Positions 1-9,600 of a stretch of 29,100 bases of DNA are shown here, piece after piece. Within the stretch, counting starts at the first letter, position 1. Each line of letters opens with the position of its first letter. Origin of the DNA: Verrucomicrobiales bacterium (GTDB lineage Bacteria > Verrucomicrobiota > Verrucomicrobiia > Limisphaerales > J093); contig JACKPV010000003.1 of assembly GCA_024233305.1 (NCBI GenBank), forward strand, positions 1 to 29,100, read 5' to 3'. The notes beneath the pieces were generated by a model, which had not been told where the DNA came from, made no database searches, and saw nothing but the letters and a program-made list of their open reading frames with translations. Made by a program: the position numbers and the translations under genes.

Positions 1-694
1 AGGAGGCGGAAGCCGGAGGGAGGGTCCGCAGCGTCGAGGGGCGCTCGAGACCGCAGTCGGCTCAGGGGCCGTTCCTGAGGATTCTTCACTTCGCTCCACC
101 GGGTGAGGTGCGTGGTCTCAGGGGAGGGCGCCGTCGGCCCGGCCGGATCGGCATCCGGATTCACCAGTGCGATCCAGCCTGGAAGGCGCAGTCAAACCGC
201 GGGTCGACCCAGATGGACGCCGATCCCCAAGGATTTCCGGCGATCGTTCCGGTTGACCCATGGGGTGAGGACATCCGGCGGGCGTTGCGGGCTCAGCCCG
301 AAGGACCTATCCGCGTTCATCCGCGGTATTCCAGGTTCTGAATTCTCTCCTCTGTCGGTTTCCGACCGCTTTCAGCGGCGACTTCGGGAGACCCCGTGAG
401 TTCTCATTGGCCCGTTTGACAGGGGGGAATGGGCGATTGCACGCCGCGCGCTGCTGGGCGTTTGTATGGTGATGTGAACTTATTAAAAACAACAAGTTGA
501 CTTATGAGCATTGTGCGCGTCTTTTACGGGCCAATTGTCGCAGGTATGCCTCGTCACCCGGACATGATGTCCTTGCTCAACGGTCCCAGCCGGTCCCTGT
601 GGGGGAAGCGGTGGGAGGCTCGTCTCGCGGCGGAGGGGGCGCTGTCCTCCGGTGCTGCCGCCCTCCGCGCAGGTCGAAGGCTTCGCTTCATGTC
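1..694. other. Non-coding upstream region with degenerate repeat-like sequence
   Basis: No credible gene is seen here. One plus-strand frame is open from the window edge to about 341, but its translation is rich in R, P and G and looks like translated intergenic DNA. The stretches at 201-240 (a 'gatggacgccgat' core) and 309-326 (two copies of ATCCGCG separated by TTC) resemble the short degenerate intergenic repeats that I recall from Verrucomicrobiota and Planctomycetota genomes. That resemblance is from memory. Base composition changes sharply to AT-rich at 461-510. The rest, up to the first gene at 695, shows nothing further. Confidence 0.45.
461..510 (+). promoter_or_regulatory. AT-rich island, candidate promoter region of the six-gene operon
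   Basis: About 70% A+T over 50 bases, inside DNA that is otherwise mostly G+C. It contains TATTAA (481-486), a run of A, and TTGACT (497-502), which matches five of six bases of a sigma-70 -35 box. No well-spaced, convincing -10 box follows TTGACT, so the exact promoter cannot be fixed. Its place about 190 bp upstream of the first gene and the absence of comparable AT-rich gaps inside the operon make it the best candidate for transcription initiation. Confidence 0.25.
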
Positions 695-1750
695 ATGGAC
701 AAACCGATGAATTCCCAGTTCAGATTGATTTCCCGTCTGGTCGCCTTGGGGGTGGCCGCCACGGCAGCAGCGACGGTGTCAGGGGCGGACGATCCGCCGG
801 TCAGGCGGTCGCAGGTGCTGACGCTGCATGCAGGCTGGAACGCCGTCTTCCTGGAAGTGGATCCAGTCAATCCCGAGCCGGACCAGGTGTTTGCCGGGCT
901 GCCGGTGGACATTGCCGCGGGGTTCTTCGCACGGACCGCGTCGGCCCAGTATGTGACCAACCCCGACGCCAACATCTTCAGGCGGGCCGGGTGGGGGGTA
1001 TGGTATGGCCCCGGGCGGCCGGACAGTTTTCTGTCGACACTGCACGCCATCAGCGGTCAGCGGGCCTACTTGGTGCACGCCACGGATCCGTGTGTCTGGC
1101 AGGTGACGGGATCGGTGGTGCGTCTGGCGGTGCGCTGGCAGCCCGACGCGTACAACCTGGTGGGTTTTGCGGTGGCCCGGCAGGGGAGTCCGACCTTTGC
1201 GGAGTTCTTCAGCGGTTCACGGGCGCACGCACTGAACCGGATCTACCGTTTGGAGAATGATGCCTGGCGGCGGGTGACGGATCCGACCGCGGAAACGATG
1301 CGGTCGGGTGAGGCTTTCTGGGTCTACTGCGATGGGAGTTCGGATTACCAGGGCCCGCTGCGGGTGGAGCCGCCGGTGCAGCAGGGGGTGGTGCTGTTGC
1401 GGAGGCCGGAGGAGTTGGTGTTGCGGAACGACCTGGGACACCCGCTGACGCCCACGGTGGAACTGGTGCCGGCGGAGGGGCCGGCGGTGCCCCTTTCACT
1501 GGTGATGAGCGGGGTTCGTGGAGCGGAGGGGCTGGTTGGGGAGGTCAGCGCGCCACTGCCTGCGGGGCCCTGGGTGCAGCCGCTCCCGGCAATCGAGGCG
1601 GGTCAGGGGATTCGCCTCCCCTTCGAGGCGCGCCGCGAGGAGGTACAACTGCCGCGCCAGGCATCCCTGCTCAAGATTTCGACTGATATTGGCACGGAGG
1701 ATTGGATTCCGGTGATCTGCCTTCGTCAGGACCTGGAGGAACAGCAATGA
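695..1750 (+). CDS. Exported beta-rich protein with tandem GWN-like units (operon gene A)
   Basis: About 351 residues; function unknown. The start at 695 (or the in-frame ATG at 707) places a classic signal peptide at the N-terminus: basic n-region, the hydrophobic stretch LVALGVAATAAATV, then a likely cleavage after VSG. A TTG at 497 would add 66 unlikely residues ahead of it. The mature protein opens with LTLHAGWNAVFLEVDP and seems to hold two related units: the first ends in SGQRAYLV, the second runs from YNLVGFAV to SGEAFWVY. This pattern resembles 'GWNLI' beta modules of secreted bacterial proteins. A C-terminal part of about 120 residues (LLRRPEELVLRNDLG onward) is probably another beta domain. 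No catalytic motif, membrane segment or anchor is visible. Its stop overlaps the start of gene B as ATGA, and it probably heads the operon. Coding status is secure; the role is unassigned. Confidence 0.85.
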   Translation: MDKPMNSQFRLISRLVALGVAATAAATVSGADDPPVRRSQVLTLHAGWNAVFLEVDPVNPEPDQVFAGLPVDIAAGFFARTASAQYVTNPDANIFRRAGWGVWYGPGRPDSFLSTLHAISGQRAYLVHATDPCVWQVTGSVVRLAVRWQPDAYNLVGFAVARQGSPTFAEFFSGSRAHALNRIYRLENDAWRRVTDPTAETMRSGEAFWVYCDGSSDYQGPLRVEPPVQQGVVLLRRPEELVLRNDLGHPLTPTVELVPAEGPAVPLSLVMSGVRGAEGLVGEVSAPLPAGPWVQPLPAIEAGQGIRLPFEARREEVQLPRQASLLKISTDIGTEDWIPVICLRQDLEEQQ

Positions 1751-3669
1751 CCGGTTCTCCTGTCCCCACCCCTCTTATGTCCCGTTTTTCCCGCCTGCGA
1801 ACGTGGCGGTGGAGTTTCGGCACTGCAGCATTGATCGCAGTGTCCGGCGTTTCCACCTGGAGCGCGGCCAACCCTTACCGAGGTCTCTGGGTGGGCGAAG
1901 CGCGATTGAGTTACGTCAACGAGGTGCCGGTACCGTTGGATGAGAACAACGTTCCGATCGCGCCGGACCCCAAGGTGGCCACGCCCACGGCGGACGAGGC
2001 GCAGGTGCGATTGATCTTGCACGTGAATGGGGCTGGCCAGGTGAAGCTGCTGCGGGACGTGGCGATCCTCTCCCGGATGGGCAGTGGAACCACGGGAACT
2101 GCCGGTTCGGTGGATCTCAAGGCGCGCCCGGACCTGCTGAGGGCCGGGGCCAGCCTCTCGGGGCGCGAGAGCGACCTGGCGCTGGTGACTGATGAACGGC
2201 TTTACGGCGATTTCCCCGTGCAGGTGGCAACGCGGATTGCGAGCGCGGTTTTCGATTTTGGGGACGCGCAGGCCACGAGAGCGGTGCAGTCGGTGATTGA
2301 TGCGGTGGCGGCATCGGCGGCCAGCAGCATGCTCGGCGGGCAATCCCGGGATGCCGCGGTCAGCGCGGCCCGGGCGGCGGGGCAGGGCATCCTGGACACT
2401 GCCGACGTCGCCGAGGCCTTCCGGCTGTTCCGGCAACAGTACCTGAGTCGAACCAAGGTGGACCTGATCGCGACCGGTGACGGCACGGCGTTAAGCGACG
2501 CGCAGTCGGCGGCGGCGACGCTGCTCATCCGTGCCGGTTTCTTTCCGGATCCCCGGGGCGAGGCGATGATTGACGCGATCCTGGCGGCGGCTGCCGGGGA
2601 AACCGACGCTGAAGCGAAGAAGGCGGCGGCGCAGTTGGCGGCCGCGGCCTTTGCGGATCTGGCGGACGAATACCAGCGCTTCATTGCCGGCAGTGAGTTC
2701 GGCGACATGCTGGTGGGGGGGGCGGAAGCCGCAGGGACCGCCGCCGAGGTTTCGGGCGCGAATGCTGCGAGCATTTCGCTGGCCGTGGAAGGCAATGCCG
2801 CGGTCCGGGCTGCCCGCGCCTCGGCTCTCGCCCTGGATTCCGCCAGCGAGTACGCGGACACGCGGGCGAGGTCCGCGGTGGATGCGGTGATCGCGGCCAT
2901 AGTGAACGCGGCCGCCTTGACCCTGCCGGTGGAGTCGGGCGGGGGATCTGCCGTGACCCTCACGGCGGAGGCGGCGGGTCGGAATGCTCTCGAGATGGAT
3001 GTCGCGCGGTATGGCGTTTCGGCAGAGGGTCCCACCACCGATTACACCACCTTCCTGGGTTCCGCCTTGCTGGCGTTGGTGCCGGCGACGGCGGCGGAAG
3101 CGGCGGTGACCGCCGCCACCGACGGGTTGGTGTCCAATCCCTTCATGACGCTCGAGGAACTGACCTCGGTGGCGGGTGACGCGGCGACGGACGCGGTCCG
3201 GTCCACCTCGCCGAACGCCCTGACGGAAGCGGCACTGGCGGCGCAGAGGGAACTTCCGCTGTTGGATCACGAGGCGGGGATGTGGACCGGCGGCTTTGGG
3301 CCTGGGATCGGCGATCCCCGGTTTTCCTACGCGATCAAGACCGATGGGCTGGCCGCGTTGGGGTTCCCCGCACTGGAGGGGGAGATCTTCCTGCCGGCGA
3401 GTCATCCGACCAACCCCTTCCGGCATTTTCGGCACCCGGACCACCGATACGGTTACGACATCACCCGGAAGGTGAGGTTCGACTTCGATGCCGGGCCGCC
3501 GGAGTTGGAGCATTCCGGATACGGGGTGGACCGGATTACTGGAGTCTATCGCGAGGAGGTCTTCGGTTTGCACAAAACCCTGGGGCCGGACAAGGACGTC
3601 GGCCTGCGGGTGGAAGGCCGGTTCGAACTGAACCGGGTCGCCCTGATTGACGCCCTGAACGCCCTTTGA
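1747..3669 (+). CDS. Exported protein with alanine-rich helical middle between conserved-looking ends (operon gene B)
   Basis: 640 residues; function unknown. The start at 1747 is supported by GGAGGA at 1735-1740, six bases upstream, and by the ATGA overlap with gene A. This is one of the few clear ribosome binding sites in the window. A signal peptide (hydrophobic TAALIAVSGV, cleavage near WSA-A) ends around residue 40. Residues 41-190 form a probable beta domain starting NPYRGLWVGEARLSYVNEV. Residues about 190-500 are extremely rich in alanine and look helical, with recurring A-x-x-A-x-x-A-A spacing. Residues 505-640 are a second non-repetitive part with GMWTGGFG, LPASHPTNPFRHFRHPDH and GLHKTLGP. 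The parallel GLWVGE/GMWTGG openings suggest that the two ends could belong to one domain family interrupted by the helical section (inference). From memory, similar proteins occur in Verrucomicrobiota. A run of eight G lies at 2715-2722. No enzyme motif was found. Confidence 0.85.
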   Translation: MTGSPVPTPLMSRFSRLRTWRWSFGTAALIAVSGVSTWSAANPYRGLWVGEARLSYVNEVPVPLDENNVPIAPDPKVATPTADEAQVRLILHVNGAGQVKLLRDVAILSRMGSGTTGTAGSVDLKARPDLLRAGASLSGRESDLALVTDERLYGDFPVQVATRIASAVFDFGDAQATRAVQSVIDAVAASAASSMLGGQSRDAAVSAARAAGQGILDTADVAEAFRLFRQQYLSRTKVDLIATGDGTALSDAQSAAATLLIRAGFFPDPRGEAMIDAILAAAAGETDAEAKKAAAQLAAAAFADLADEYQRFIAGSEFGDMLVGGAEAAGTAAEVSGANAASISLAVEGNAAVRAARASALALDSASEYADTRARSAVDAVIAAIVNAAALTLPVESGGGSAVTLTAEAAGRNALEMDVARYGVSAEGPTTDYTTFLGSALLALVPATAAEAAVTAATDGLVSNPFMTLEELTSVAGDAATDAVRSTSPNALTEAALAAQRELPLLDHEAGMWTGGFGPGIGDPRFSYAIKTDGLAALGFPALEGEIFLPASHPTNPFRHFRHPDHRYGYDITRKVRFDFDAGPPELEHSGYGVDRITGVYREEVFGLHKTLGPDKDVGLRVEGRFELNRVALIDALNAL

Positions 3670-3679
3670 TCCCCGCCCC

Positions 3680-6600
3680 ATGAGACATCCTGCCTTCCAT
3701 CGGTTCGTTTCGCCTGTGTCCCGCCACCTCCTGCTGCTGGGAATGGGTGCCGGTCTGGCGCTGTCCGGCATCGATGCAGCCCACGCCGCCGCCGCCAATC
3801 CGGTGGCGTTCCGGTTGGAAATCCTGGGCAACGGAAACGTGCCAACCCTCAAGCTGTACAACGATTCGCGGCTGGCGATCACCGGGTTTGAGATGACCAT
3901 CGGTGATTACGACAAGAACTGGGACTCCGCCTATGGCTTCAGCCGTTCGGGGGTGACCCTGACCTCGCCTGACGGGGTCGATGAGGGCGCCGACGCCGAC
4001 ACCATCATCTTCACCATCGGCAACGGGGGCCTGCCGCCCGATTCGGTCCTGACGTTCTCCGCCGACCTGGACTCGGACGGGCACAATGATGGCCAGGAGT
4101 TCCGGAAGATCCTGTTCAACAACACCCAGGACAAGCCGAACTCGACGGTGAAGGTGACCCTTTCCAACGGGAAATCGGAGAGCATCACGTTGCCGGACGG
4201 GGCGGCGGATTTGTACAGCTACATGTTTGTGTCCGAAGCCCGCCCGCGGGATCTGTGGGTTGAGTCCCAGTCGGAGCTTGCCAACGGTCAGGACCGGGTG
4301 TTCCGCACCACGGTTCGGGTGGACGGGGTGATTCCGGACCTGCTCAACCAGCCCGGGGTCAAGGCGGAGAACATTGGGAATCGCAGCCTCATTCGGGTTT
4401 ACGACGGGGAGCGGGTCGAGATTTCGGTTCCGCGAGAGGTCTACAAGAACATCTATGGCGATGACATCACGGACAGCGTCCAAAATGATCCGGCGCTGAT
4501 CCAGGACGACGCGACGGAGCGGTTCACCGCGGCGGGTATTTCGGTGAACGACGTAACGCAGAGTGGTGACCCGACGTTGGTGACCTTTGACATCAGCGAG
4601 GACACGGACGTCACGGTGAAGTGGCAGCACGAGTATGCGTTGTTGGTGGAGCATGATTTCTCGCGGACCGAGAGTTCGGAGATGGACGACTCGGGGAACC
4701 CGTGGGCGGGGCCGCTGAGTTCCGATGGTTCGGGTAATCCGGAGCCCCAGGCCAAGAAGAACTGGGTCAAGCGGGGGGACACGGTGGTGGCGCAGGTGGA
4801 TGGGGAGGTGCTGGACTTCAATCGGGCGGGCTTGGACGTGCGTTATGTGCCGGTCGGGTATGTCGCCGGCGGTCCGCCGAACGGTGCCACGACTCCGGCA
4901 AACGACATTGACACCCGTGCGGCAATGCTGCTGCCCGGACAGATTCTGGATGCCCCAGGGCTGGCGGAGCGGCTGCGCAACTCCACGAGCACCGACACGA
5001 GCGATCCCCTGCCGTACTATCTCTGGGACGGCTTCAGCACCGTGTCGCAGGGGATTCTGCAGGACGGCTCCCAAAAGGCGCGTTGGGCGGACACGCTGGC
5101 TCAGGAACTGAACCGGGTGATTGGTCGGGCGGGAGGCGCGCCGACCTCACTCTACGGCGCGGTCGATTTCACCGAATACGAGAACCGGCAGGAGTTGCGG
5201 GAGGAAACCCTGGCGCTGCTGGCGACCCCCCTGACCGATGTCACCATTCCGCGGGCGAACCGGTTGCTGCTGGAGGATGTCTTTCCCACGGAGTTGCAGC
5301 GGACTCGCCTGGCCGAAACCCCGTTCAGTTTCGCCGTGCGGCAGGCGCAACCGCCCCGGCAGCAGGTGCCCCAGTTCACCATGTATGGGCCGGGGGTAAT
5401 CCGGTATGTCTGGCAAATCCAGTATGGAGTGCGGGTGAACTCGGATGATCCGACGCGGGCGGCGCTGGCGAAGGTGTACCAGGTGATCAACGGCACGGCA
5501 GCGGAGATCGGTTCCGGGGAGGGCGTCTTCTGGTTCGATCCCGGCACCCGGGTCTGGGTGATGACCGCCGGGCGCGAGAAGACGGACAGTGGACTGGCGC
5601 TCCGGGGTTGGTTCAACGGCGACGGCTACTACTTCAGCACCAACGGCGACGTAAACAGTGAGACCGGGGTGCTTGAGGATGGCGGGCCAGCGAAGGCGAA
5701 CAACGGGAGTCCGGTTGCCGCCTGGATTGCGGAATACCTGCAGCCTTCGACGGGACGGACTTTTCGCGGCATGGACATTCCCCGCCTCAACCGTGCGGCC
5801 CGGGTGCTGTGGCGCTACGATCGTCAGGCGTTGTCCGTTCGGGCAACCCTCGGGGAGTTCGTTTTTCAGGGGGATCCCCAACTTGCGGCGAAGTTCGTCA
5901 CCAAGCCGGATTTCATCGAGATGCGGCGGGTGGACGGGAGCAACCCCAACGTTGGCAACGACCAGATGGCAATCTGGGATCCCGTGGCCCTGCGTCTGTA
6001 TCCGCTGGTGCCCGGCCGATTCGTGGCCAAGTGGCGGCCCGATCCCAACAGCCCCGAGACCATGGATGTGACGGTGGAGGCGGTTTACCCGGCCATCGCG
6101 CACTATCCCCACATCGCTGAGGCGCCGCCGGTGGCGCTCGATCCGGATTCGCGGGACGCGTTTGGTTTCAAGGAAATCAAATACACGGAGACGGATGCGT
6201 CCGTGGATGGGGAGAAGCGTTTCACGGCGACCCAGCCCGGCCACACGGTGCTGCTGTTCACCGAGCTGCAACCGGATGGTCGCGGCGTGCCACGGGAGTT
6301 TTTGCGGGTGCGCGTGGTGGAGACGAAGCGGTGGAACGACCGCGGCGTGCTTTCCACCGGGGTGGCGATCATCGGACGGCGCGTGCCGGACCTGGGGTTG
6401 GACCGGGCCGGCCTTGGGACCGGCTACGTCTACGATCCCACCGCGACCGCCCGTTACAACCCGTACATTTACGACGGAACGAAACTGGAGGGGCTGGCCG
6501 CGAAGGATGTCTACGACATGGCCGCTCTGAAGTCGGACCAGGCTTTGAAGAGGGTGGTGTCAAAGGATCACCTGCCCGGGCCCGTAATCCCCGTCAACCT

Positions 6601-9600
6601 GTTCCCGTCCACCGGCGATGACGGCAAGCTCATCGTTTTTTGGTACGACGATCCGGCGCAGAACGATCTGCTGCTCTGGCCGCACGCTGCGGCGGTTTAC
6701 CAACCCCGCTGGCCGGCCTCGGAGGCGGAGGGGCTGGGGCGGATCGTGATTGCGAGCCAGTTCGGCAGCGAAGGGCTGAAGGTGGATGGATCGGAGCAGT
6801 ACATCGTGCCTCCGGGCTCCGCCACGCCCGAGGCCACCACTTACGACCCGTCGCGGTTCCAGCAGGTGCAGATCTACCAGCAACCGGATTCCGGCCTGCC
6901 CGGGTACAACCCGAACGAGGAGCACGCGTTGGTTGCCCCTTCCCTGCGGTTTGCTGACGTCTCCCCGCGCCCTCCCGCCGTCTATGCGCTGCGGATCGGG
7001 GACCTGAACACCTTCAACCGGCAGGCGGCGGAGACCGAGGCCAATCAGGACCCGGACACCTACACCTCGCACCCCTACGTACTGGCCCAGTTCCTGGACA
7101 CGGCGGAGGAGGAGTTCAAGATGCGGGTCTACAAGGTCTTCCGTTCCGACGACCGTTACGGTCTGGCAGATCAAGCGGTGATTACCCCGGCCGCCGAGGG
7201 GGGCACGGTCAACGCGTCGGCGTCGCAGTTGAATGCACAGCCACACGTTTCGATGGAGGCCGGCGAGCCCGTCATCCCGTTCTACCCGCTGGGGGTGGTG
7301 ATCGGTGCCTCTCCGTGCGCCGAAACCCGCGGGGCCAACCTCAAGGGCCAGTTGACCTACTGGGAGGATCACCGGGGCTCAAGTTGGTCGGTGTCGGGTG
7401 GCAGCAATGCGTGGTTCAACGTCTCCTTCTACTACCCGCTCGCACCCGACTTCTACTGGCCCCCAAACAAGCCCGGGGTGCTGGAGGCCCAGGTGCAGGG
7501 CAACGCCGTCGTCCGCGTGGCGCAGGTGGCGCAGACCGGGGATCCGATCTCCTTCCTGCCGGTCGATGTCACCCCGCTGCTGAACACCACGCCCGGCAAC
7601 CAGGTCGCCGCGGGGAGCGCCGCACTGGTGAATGCGCAGCCGGTGAAGGTGCTTTACAAGAGCGAGTGGCCCCGGAACCTGCCCAAGCTCAAGGGGGGTG
7701 AGACCTTGACGTTTTCCGGCGGGGAATACCGGGCGGACACCCCGTTCCGCACGGTGGATGGGGAATTGGTGGAGACGGAGGGATTGCCGGGCATCGTGGC
7801 GTTTGCGTCGGCGGAGGTGGTGTTCGACTCGAGGAACCCCACCGGCTCCCTGAACGGGTGGAAGGAGAGCTGGAGCGCACGGGTGGCGCAGGTGCTCGAC
7901 CGCCGTGGGGTGCCCCTTTCGCTCGCGGACCTTCCCGCCGTCCTACAGCCGGCCTCCGGCAACAGCCGCGTCAAGGACGGCAAATACGTTTTCGACGGGC
8001 TGCCTTCCTCCCTGCAGCGCCGCGTGCGCTACGACCCGCTGGCCGGGCAGTTGGAGGTGATCGGCTTGTTGAACGACAAGGACATCGGCGATCGCACACT
8101 CACGGCGGCGCCCCCCGCGGTATACGTCCTCGAACCCAACATCCTCACCGAGGGGGAACGTGACGCCCTGCTGGCCCTGGACGGTGAGGGCACCAGTTCC
8201 GCCTGGGACGCCGCGGTCGCGAGCCTCTACAAACTGTCGCGAAACCCGACGTTGGTGGACTCGGATAATCCGTATCTCATGTCCCCTCCGACGGATGATG
8301 CGAGTCGGGGGGCGTGGCAGACCCGGTTGGAGCAGTTCTGGCGGCATTACTACTTCGGGGTCGTGCCGACGATCGATCTCACAACGCTGATCAACTACAT
8401 CCTGCAGCATCTGCCGCTTTCATCCACCATCCTCCCGACGGGGATTGCGGCGCTTCCCACGGTTAGCGGCCTGGCGGCGACCGATCCGGTGCCGACGCCG
8501 ATCCCGGTGGACGCCGCCGACAGCGGTTATCTGGTGGGGTTGGAGCCGAAGCGCGTGTTTGATGCGGCCGGGCGTCCGGTGACCGTGACGGAACTGGTTC
8601 CGCCGATCTCGGCCAGCCAGCAACCGGAGAATTTTCCGCGCGAGGTCCTCGATCCGAAACAGGCGGTGCCAATGCGCGCCTTCGGACCCGGTCTGGCATT
8701 GCTGCCGAATGCGGATTTCCTCGATCCGCTGACCCGGCCAGGCAGTCCCAGCTACGTGGCCGTTGTTGAGAACAACGATCCGTCCCTGGGGGGATCGCCA
8801 ATTACGGTGCACATCATCGAGGTGGACCCGAAGGAACGCTACCGCGGGGCCATCAAGACGGTGGAGTCCGACAACGTCTTCGACGAAAACCTGGTGCTGC
8901 GTCACACGGGTGATTTTGGCGCCAACGCCGACGCGCTGGCCTTCGAGTGGTGGTACCGCTTCGACGATGGCAGCCTGAATGTGCCGCCGCCCGACCAGCT
9001 GTCGCCCGGCACCCCGAATCCATGGAAACTGTTCCCCGACCCCAGTGGCAAGCGAGGGGTGGGCCGTTACCAGATCACCCTTGCGGGCAATCCCAATGCT
9101 CCGGAGGCGCTGCTGGCGGACAGTTTTTGGTTCGTGCGTTACCGCCACGCGAACGATGTGGTCGAAGGCACGAACTGGCAGAAGCCCCAGCCCGACGGTT
9201 CCTCCAAGGTTCCCTTCGAATGGGCGGGGGCGGGCAACAACGACCCGCGGAACGGGGATTATCGTGCGCAGTTGGCGCAGGGCTGGATCAAACGGGTGCT
9301 GGATGCGGTGAATCCGTACGAGGCACGGATCCGGGACTTCGAGGGTGACAATCCGTCGACCATCTCGAGCATCATCACGCAGCTGGGGCAGCCCTACGTC
9401 GGACCGGTGGCGTTGAATCCGGACAAGAACGTGATTGAGAACGTCGGGTTGATCCAGCTCTACGAGACGATTCTCAAACGGGGCCGGGACCTGAGCATCG
9501 ACCTGTCACGGCCGGTCTCCACCCCCGCGATCGCCAACGCGCTTGAGCTGGCGTCCACCCGGATATCGGACTTTTACACGATTCTGGGCAACGAGGCCTA

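Noticed and set aside
3..341. Plus-strand frame open from the window edge, possible tail of an upstream gene
   Set aside because: The translation looks like intergenic DNA (RGSTQMDADP-type phrase, low complexity). No domain is visible, and it overlaps repeat-like sequence. A genuine gene end cannot be fully excluded.
497..694. TTG-initiated N-terminal extension of gene A
   Set aside because: It would place 66 residues rich in R, G and S before an obvious signal peptide. The ATGs at 695 and 707 fit export better.
504..710. Small 68-residue plus-strand ORF upstream of gene A
   Set aside because: No ribosome site, no recognisable motif, and it overlaps the probable leader and the start of gene A in another frame.
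2491..5074. Minus-strand open frames at 2491-3900 and 3536-5074
   Set aside because: Shadow frames of genes B and C. They cross the B/C junction without signals of their own and have shadow-like composition.
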